Origin: Pleurotus djamor
Lineage: Eukaryota > Basidiomycota > Agaricomycetes > Agaricales > Pleurotaceae
Assembly: GCA_029747585.1 (NCBI GenBank)
Contig: JAPEVF010000034.1
Span: 1-64,000 of the forward strand
Direction of reading: 5' to 3'
Length of the DNA: 64,000 nucleotides
Positions 56,485-64,000 of this stretch are shown here, piece after piece (the stretch's first letter is position 1; each line of letters opens with the position of its first letter). Made by a program: the position numbers and the translations under genes. The notes beneath the pieces are model-generated. The model made no database searches. It saw only the letters and a program-made list of their open reading frames with translations, and was not told the DNA's origin.

Positions 56485-58533
56485 CACGTCGCGGTGAATT
56501 GGTCAAGGAGACATAAGACGCAAACGTTTAAACCTCCAGTCTCACGTCGAGCGGACTTGCATTGTCATCGTAGTCTTCACCTTCACTCCGTGATCGTATG
56601 TGTGGTTTGCATCGGTCCGGTGATGCCTGAGGCCAAGGTACGTGTACATTCCGCTCGAACACGTATGCCGTTCCGGAAGGCGTCGAGCGGGAAGTGACAG
56701 AAGGACTAAAAAGAATCTTAGTAACCGGAGAAACTCTCGCAATCAGTATGTCAAAAGNAAAATACCTCACGTCGATCTCAGGGAAGCGAAGAACATAGCA
56801 CTCCAGTGGGGTTATGGAGGAGTTGAGCTGGGGAAATACTTAGAGCGCATGTACATAGTTGACTCTATTGCAGGTGGCGTGTGCACCCTCTTGCTGGTGT
56901 CGGCTCGGAAATGGTGTTAAGTTGGAGTTATTGCCGCGATTCGGATGCTACAAAATAGTCAGTATTTACCTCGAAGCAACACCCCTTCCGACCCATGGAA
57001 ACATCGGAGAAACTGACGTGCCCAGACGGATTTAAGAGCAAAGCGGCAACATGTGGCAGTACAGAAATAAAAACATATCCTATACTCATCCCTATACAGT
57101 AGTCTACTCGGCGTACTTGGGTCGTTTGCTTGGAAGTCTGGAGAAATTATGCGGAGAAACCACCTTGTTGTTGAATGGCGCGTACTTGTGGTATGGAATA
57201 GAGTGTTTTCAAAGCACCTAGTTACCGACTAGGAACGAGCGTTGAGGACTAGGAACGGTATCCAAGGCCTGCGCCGCCATTACCAAAGCAAAAGTTCAGA
57301 GCCAGACTCCGATCATAAGTCCGCGGACTGTCGTTGTCGTCGTCGACTGCGTCTTCTGCCTTGATAGCCTGCATAAAAGTGCAGAAAAGCTAGTATATGT
57401 ACCATTCTATGTGCTTCCAACTACTGGATGTCAGCTTTCTTTTGAATCGTCGCCCAATCCATCATCTAATTCGATGAGTGCGCCGGTTGGCCATAATCCA
57501 AGTGCCACTTACTTCTTCGCTTGTAAAAAGCGTAGGGAGCTAACTTATTAACGTTTGAAAACTCTGTGAGAGCTATATGTCAATGATAAGGTGTTTAGAA
57601 TGATGTGCAAGCATCGAGGATTGCCTATCAGGAGTTCCCCTGACCCTCCTAATAGCCCAATGGAGACACGGAGTCTCAAACCGTACGCGGCCATCAGTCG
57701 GATCGGACGGGCTCAATAGCTCCACGACCTAGGCACCAGACATCTCGACCAGAAATTTCGTTTTGAAAACACTCTAATGATTGAGTTTCAACCTGAAGTA
57801 CTTTACGTTTGTTCTATGCTGTTCTGCACGCTCTGAGCTGGGTGGAACGGAGAAATAGCGAGGTTGTTACTCGGAGTCACAGGGCTTCAGCAGCCTTGAT
57901 GACCAGCAAAATGGACGGCTATGAGAGTGAATAACGATGCATCGTCAAAGAAAAAGCAAACCTTCGTGGGGAAATCGTGTTTGACGATTTGGTTGCGATC
58001 AACCTTCCTTTCAGGAAGTAGCCCCTATTCTCTCTTGTACCACTTCGACCGCAATCAAGTAGCACTTGTGACGAGAATGCGGGAAATACAGCTGCTCTTG
58101 TCTTCCTTCTTTCTTCCTTGGCAGCTATTGCTCCTCTCTTTGCCCGAATTGGGTCCCGTGGCCATTGCCATGACTTTATAAGGAACTCCTATCAGGACGA
58201 GGGGGAAGGGGAACCCGACAGACTCCAACGAAAACTTCAGACTGACCCATCGGGAATGAGCTAGGTACGCGGTGTTCTCATGTGTGGTGAGTCAAAAAAT
58301 TGCAAAGAGAGAGAGTGTGCGTGTATAATTTGTCAACTGCGAATGGTGTGGTATAACGGTCACTTCTGTGTCAAAAACTTGGTCTCAAGCCTTTAGGTAT
58401 GTACTAGAATTCTGGCAGAATGTATTGAGAATGTTGTCTGAATATGACTGGTCTGAAAATCGGGGCTGGAATGTTGCGATGCGCGCGTCCTCCATACCAT
58501 CATAACTCAACTCCACCAATTCAACCCTACCTT

Positions 58534-58562
58534 GAATTGCTCGCATAATTATCGTAGAAATT
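58534..58562 (-). repeat. Dispersed motif, copy 3, inverted
   Basis: Reverse complement carries TTTCTACGATAATTATGCG then AGCAATTC. The opposite orientation to copies 1 and 2 would suit terminal inverted repeats of a nonautonomous element about 2-3 kb long. Confidence 0.6.
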
Positions 58563-59823
58563 CGAAATAGACGCGTATCATCGCTAACGACTGTACTCTA
58601 TGCGATGCGTCAATTTATGGCTTCCTTCCCCCTGTCGACGCGAACCTGGAAGTTGATTGTCATCGTTCAATCGGTCCAGCCCTCCGTGTAACTGCCGGAG
58701 GGGTAAACATTGAGCAGTCTTACGACGCCCAGCCCTCAATAAATGAACTAGGCACCATTGTGTCTGCGTATCTGCGGGTAACCGCCTTGGAACCTGGTTT
58801 TGACTTGATGCGAGGGCGACAGCATGTTGGTTGACTAAGGCTAAGAGCGTCTCGGAGAAGCGATCAAGGAAATGCCGGAATCAAGTGCGTCGTATCTTAT
58901 CTGATAAAGGGAATGTGATCGATCTAATCTTATCACGAGTAAATGGGGAGTCGGCGGATGTGAGACTGCGATTCCGCGGTGGTGAGAGGGACTCTGGGGT
59001 GATGTTGATGCCTGACCGCGTGCGTTTCCATGATAGATGTATTGCAGTGCGTCTTTGGTGATGAGAAATCTCGGAGTAAAGAACGTGATGCGGGTGTATA
59101 TACGCGAGGTCAAGGTCGGTCAAGACTGGGAGAAATTGAATCGAGAACGTGTAGAAAGGACAAAGAAGCTGGGGTGGGGGGTGAGGCTAGCCTTGGCCCT
59201 TTGTTCTGCGGGGTAAAACGAGCTCTGGCTTGGTACAGCCTTGATGCGTTGAATGATGGCATGATTTGACACGGTGATCAGCGATTCATGAGGTGGACCA
59301 TCATCTTGGGCGGTAAGTTCGGGTCCGAGGTTAACTGGTTGGGTCTGTCCCCCTTCCGAGATTGTCCGACCAACGTGCAGCAGCGTCCTCGAAGACTATC
59401 ACATGCGGTCCTCAACGTTCTCCTCGGTGAAGCTCACATTGGAAAGCACATCCAAGTCCCAGAAGTCCCACCGAGGCTCCCAAGATCTGGCTTGCGGGGT
59501 AACCTAGGCCTAATGCGTAGCGATGCTTGATGGGAATCGACGGGCATTGGGTTATGTGGGGATAATAAATATAACTGAGCATNCAAAACNATAAGAAAAA
59601 AAAATAAAGCAAAAAGCNACCGGTATCACTCGGACCGATCCGAATGCGGGGAGATTTCTTGTGTTGTTTCGTCCAAAAATGATTTTTGAAAGGCGGCGCT
59701 TATTTATTACTTGAGTGCTACCCCACGTTATCCATCTCCATTCCCCCGGCCATTCCCCGGCCTTTTCAACCCACTTCGCCTCTTGCTTTCGTACCACCAC
59801 CATCTCCTCCCCCCGCGCCCTCC

Positions 59824-62800
59824 ATGCCCTCCTCGTCCCAGGATAAGCCTGGCGACAAGGTCGTTCCAAGACCCTACAAATGTCCTTACCCGCTTTGTGG
59901 CAAGGCTTTTAGCAGACTAGAGCACCAGGTATGTTGCCCTGCACTATCGACCTTATCTTTGCCGCTCATTTTTCGCTTTATTACCTACCCCAAAGACCAG
60001 GCATATACGTACTCACACCGGAGAGAAACCCTTTGGATGCACATTCCCAACTTGCGAAAAGCGCTTTTCCCGCTCGGACGAGCTCACAAGGCATTCAAGG
60101 ATACATACAAATAACCACCATGGCGCGTCTCACCAGACGACACAAGCACCCACGAGTGACGCTTCTACATCCAAGAAAAACAAGAAGCATGTCCACCATG
60201 CTCTCGACGAACCTAGAATCAAGGACGACGACTACAACCATCCTGTCCTATTCGGAATGAGCGATCTAGGTGATGCTGAGCCCACGCAGCACCATGACAG
60301 GAGGGACATGGCCGTCAGGGTGAAGAAGAAGGCTCGCAGTCGTGCCAATAGCGATGACGAGGTAATGTCCTTCTCTGCACACCCTGCCCGGTATACCGGT
60401 CTGACGTCTTGCTTTGCTTCATAAAGGATGATTCTTACTATGCACGGCCCACTCTTACTGGCTCATACGATGTACCCCACTCGAGGCGCAGTTTTCCTGC
60501 TTCCTATGTCCCATCTGAAGATCCTTCGCCATCATCATCATACCCCTCATCCTCTCATGTCCGACATCATCATCAGCCTCAAGGCACATCCACACCAGCC
60601 TTGCAGTCATCATCATCGTCTTCATCCGTCGATCGCTCTTTCGCCACGTTGTCCAGAGCTGCCATGGATGAATTGGTGGCTCTGGAAAAGGCAGAGGCTG
60701 CGCGTCGGGCCGAATACGAAAATCGTCATGCTGAAGCTTTGCGCAAGGCTGAGATGGAAATTCGTCAGGTCGACGCTCTCCAACGTGAGTACGAATTACA
60801 GCAACAATTTGGCTATACGAGTACTCGCGTTGCGCGTGGTCACCGTACGTCCAAGAGTGCTACTACAAGCCCAGTTAATACCCCTTATCATGGTCCTCGA
60901 GGCTTATTGGCATTGTCAGATGAGAGAGAGTCCAACGCCAGGATGGCCGTTGATGATGATTCTCGAGACGATGAAGAAATGAGGCATTCAAGAACATCCC
61001 GGAGACTCAGCGGGCCTTGGCATATGACTCCTCTCACACCAGTGTCAAGTAATCCTCGCGAGCGGGAACAAGGCGGTCGACTGCGTCCTGGCATGGGCCT
61101 ATCCTACTCCTCGGGGCACCTCGTCGACTTGGCTCAAGCGACAGGTCCCACCCATCTGCTTGCGCACGCGAGAAATCACGGAGTGTATGCGCCATACAAG
61201 CGCCATCCTGGTTCGTCATCATCGTCTCATCAGTTTCACAAATTCTTACCATCTCATGCAGATGACCTGCGCTCATATCATGATCATCACCGCCCTCATT
61301 CACACAGCAGTGGTGAACACTCGGAGTACTTCCCACATCATAATCTCCACCGCCACCATCCCCCTCATCATCATGACAGTCATCACAAAAACCTTTTGCA
61401 AACGCATGATGATTCGCCTTCGCCTATCAGTTCTGACTCAGAGTCTCCCCTAATGCACACCAGCTCCAAGTCACGCCATTCAGGTCCCAGCTCTCATTCC
61501 CATCACCAACCTCGGGCAGATGGTGGACTGTATACCCATGGGCAATCTTCAATGCATTCTCCGACGGCGCCCCATGCAGGCCCTTCGACAAGTGCCTTTG
61601 TGACGCCATCAACTAGTCCATTCTTGGGTCCGCTGCGAACGCTCAACATACAATCGGCAAATCCCTCTCGAGCTCCTTCGCCCGTTCTTCTACCTCCGCC
61701 TTCGCTGGGCAGTACCTCTAAGAACCAACCGCTCAGTCCTATCAGCATATCGGGCAGAGACATCCCGATAAAGGCAGAGCCGAGCAGCCCAACGCGGTTT
61801 TCGAGCGGTGTCTTTGGGAGCCCCCCGAGCGGTAGCGGTTACAGGGACACCCATCGCCCTGTCAAGCGGAAGAGCGGTGTCGCCACCTTCGGAGAGATGC
61901 CTCCCCCGACTGGTTTTGGATTTACCAACTCGTTGGGGGTAGGGTCTGGTGCCCTTCCTACCCCGCAGTTGTCAAGTGGACCGAGTAGCGGCGGAAGTAG
62001 CCCCAGGAGCGTCAACCACGCGTTGCCTATTCCGACTTCATTACAAACGAGCGGTCTAGGTAAAGAAATGGAACGCGACCCGCAGAGCGGTAGCGGGACA
62101 CTCAGTGCCTCAAGTTCGCGGGCGCCTTCCCCTCACTTATTCCTTGGCCGAGATAGGGAACCCGCTATCAACGGAGGCTCTGGTCATCATCATCTTGCTC
62201 ACTCTGTCCGTTTGGCGTTTGGCATGACGCCTATCCATCCACAAAGTGGCAGTCGTTCTACAGCTTATCCATCTTCAGGCGTTTCCACCCCCAATTTTTC
62301 ATTCGGTTCAGGGCCGTCGAGTTCGAGTTTTCACAACTTCAGTTTTGGACGGTCTGTTCCCGTCTCGCGCTCTGGATCACCTCCCATAACACTCCCTCCA
62401 CTCAAAATTGCGGCTAGTGCGGCTTCATCCCCAACACTAAAATCCCTGCATGCGCTCCGTGAGACGGACAGCAAAACTTCCTCGGCTTCTCCTGTCCCTG
62501 GCGAGGAGCGTGTGCTCGGAGAGATCGCTGACACGACCGCGTCCGGGGAAATCGAAGTTGCCAAGGAAAGTGGAGATGGAGAGGCGAAGAATGCACCTGT
62601 CAACCCCGATGGCGAAGCTACTAAGAATAGTGACGACGCGGACACTAATGCAGTGCTGAAGACACAGGAGAAGAAAATTTCAAGCAAGGACGTTGACGGC
62701 GATGTCGATATGGATCAAGAGGGTATTTCCCCGCCAGGTGCTGAACGAGAGAAGATCGAACTCCCCGGGTTTAGCCAATTCGAAGCTGCTGCACGCGTCC

Positions 62801-62853
62801 CACTTCCGACCGACATCTCTGCCGTGCAGCACCTTCATATTGCTTCACAGTGA
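59824..62853 (+). CDS. creA: CreA/Mig1-type C2H2 zinc-finger repressor
   Basis: Three exons (59824-59928, 59996-60361, 60427-62853) join to 965 residues. Two C2H2 fingers lie at the N-terminus: C20, C25, H38, H42 and C50, C55, H68, H72. They are joined by the TGEKPFGC linker with [10 protein letters not shown], the DNA-reading helix of Mig1/CreA proteins. The first intron falls between the two Zn-binding halves of finger 1. The rest is disordered, rich in Ser, His (a His-rich block at about 440-500) and Pro, with a basic [10 protein letters not shown] after the fingers. Orthologs bind SYGGRG sites and repress genes for using alternative carbon sources when glucose is present. The basidiomycete version is commonly called Cre1. 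Confidence 0.92.
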
Positions 62854-64000
62854 AATTTTCTCTCTCGCCTATCTTTTGGGATGGAAGAGCGACTGGTCCC
62901 TTTCTCGAAGGGTCGAGAAGTAGCGAAGATTCTCCGCTGTCAGTACTCTTGCTACCTCGGAGAAATTTGTGCGTTCAAACGTGGTGTGCGACACGCCTGT
63001 TCTTGGAACGTTCACGTATACACCCCTTCCCCGACTTTCGCGTTCTTCTGGGTTCCTTTTCGGTTTTCTATTCAACGTCTCCCTTCTCTGAGTTTCCAGA
63101 CGATGACCTTTCTCTTTGGACTCTTCGGGTCTCATGCCTATGTGAGGCGTACTTCATGGTCCAGGTGATCCAAAATGCACCGTTATATCCCCATAGACTG
63201 CACACGCTCGATTCTTCACCATGCTTTGATACTTCATCCGTGTATGTTTTCCACCTGCTCATGATCCCCGACAACGACTTTTTTCGCATCCTTTCCACAT
63301 GCACGACCTCTTAATGACTAAATATAGATTCTATGGACATCTTACTTTTCCTTGCTTTGTCGCTTTTACCCCCTAGACTGTTTATAGAATCACTCCCATC
63401 TCCTCTCTGCAATCCCCTCTCATCCGCTCTGCGGCCGGTGTATGCCTACGTACATTACATATCCTCTCCTATCTAACATGCGGTACATATATACAGTTTG
63501 TCCGTGGTTTATATGTCACTTTCTGGGCTTTTGTTATTTATGATAAGATAACTATTATGGTAGTCGGTAGCAACTGCTGCTTGGCGGGTTTAGTATATTA
63601 TCAGTCTTATAATTTATTGGTCCCCTTTATCTGTTATCGCGTTCTGATTAGTGTTCTTGGTGCGAGGGCAACGGCTTACAGGCCGCAGCACGATTGTCGG
63701 GAATTAGACTTCGCCTACGAACGTGTGAAGGTCGAGTATATGTAGTACCCTTCNTTTTTGTCGGCCAGCTTGCTGAATATTAGGGTGTGCCTTCGGTTAC
63801 GCCTGGAACTAGAGGTCCCCACAGCGGGAGTTCCATCGGGCGCCGACGCTTGGACATGACGAACGGTATTGTTCACTTATGGAAGTTGACGTTGATCACA
63901 CCTTAGGCCTTAGGCCCAACTAGGCTTGAGGAGGTCCGAGACGTAAGGGAGGGTAATAGTGATGCCGATGAAGAAGACCATATCGTGGCCAAGGAGTAGC
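62854..64000. other. 3' flank of the CreA-type gene; nothing further
   Basis: Probably the 3' UTR of the zinc-finger gene followed by intergenic DNA; an N at 63754 precedes a T run. No gene start could be supported before the window ends. Confidence 0.4.

Larger units (their letters stand above)
54957..59823. other. 4.9-kb gene-poor region with a dispersed motif
   Basis: No protein-coding gene, transposase or RNA gene could be supported. Three copies of an AATTATGCGAGCAAT-type motif lie at about 55.6, 56.5 and 58.5 kb. A palindrome AGGGGCTAGCCCCT is near 56130. Single N positions occur at 56758, 59583, 59590 and 59618, the last three around A-rich runs. Some of it must be promoter of the CreA-type gene. 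Confidence 0.45.

Noticed and set aside
1..64000. CRISPR arrays, bacterial operons, tRNA or rRNA genes
   Set aside because: Nothing with regular spacer arrays, Shine-Dalgarno spacing, tRNA arms or rRNA was seen; the region is plainly eukaryotic.

Overview
The window is nuclear DNA of a filamentous basidiomycete, almost certainly an Agaricomycete. The evidence is dense genes on both strands, many GT-AG introns of about 50-60 nt with CTRAY-like branch sites, a fungus-specific FunK1 kinase, several F-box proteins, TPR-MYND proteins, and housekeeping genes (COX6, RPL28, TRF4/5, CreA/Mig1, a Bbc1-like actin-patch protein). Exon coordinates were worked out by hand; each multi-exon model was accepted only when the exon lengths summed to whole codons and the joined protein made sense.

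Layout. 0.7-10.2 kb: R-type beta-trefoil lectin, cytochrome c oxidase subunit VI, small secreted protein, membrane LysM protein, F-box protein, ribosomal L28e, small hydrophilic protein, non-canonical poly(A) polymerase. 10.5-16 kb: truncated gene, repeat-rich pyrimidine tracts, F-box gene, ~160-bp tandem repeats, and a tiny secreted-peptide precursor. 17-25.7 kb: FAD/BBE oxidoreductase with defects, three tandem TPR-MYND genes, degraded CAP-Gly duplicate, Mug135-like gene. 26-35 kb: BTB/CAP-Gly gene, and a FunK1 kinase facing an inverted partial copy of itself. 35-41.6 kb: three related Cys-rich small secreted proteins (one dead), then two divergent UstYa-like (DUF3328) genes and a nine-repeat precursor. 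41.8-55 kb: GPALPP/DUF3752 protein, membrane protein, Mex67 fragment, F-box protein, Bbc1-like protein. 55-59.8 kb: gene-poor DNA with a dispersed motif. 59.8-62.9 kb: CreA/Mig1 repressor.

The most interesting system is a candidate ribosomally made cyclic-peptide (RiPP, dikaritin-type) cluster at 38.2-41.6 kb. A secreted precursor carries nine Kex2-bounded copies of FFYT[D/H]Y beside two type-II membrane UstYa-like proteins, each with two HXXHC motifs. A second 41-residue precursor at 15.7 kb has the same exon structure and intron length and ends in one Kex2 site plus FYYTNYV. These cores closely resemble the known asperipin-2a core FYYTGY of Aspergillus, here in a basidiomycete. UstYa oxidases would cross-link the Tyr residues after Kex2 processing in the secretory pathway.

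Caution on sequence quality: isolated single N characters and at least one homopolymer length shift break otherwise perfect reading frames, so single-base frameshifts here should not be taken as biological without re-sequencing.
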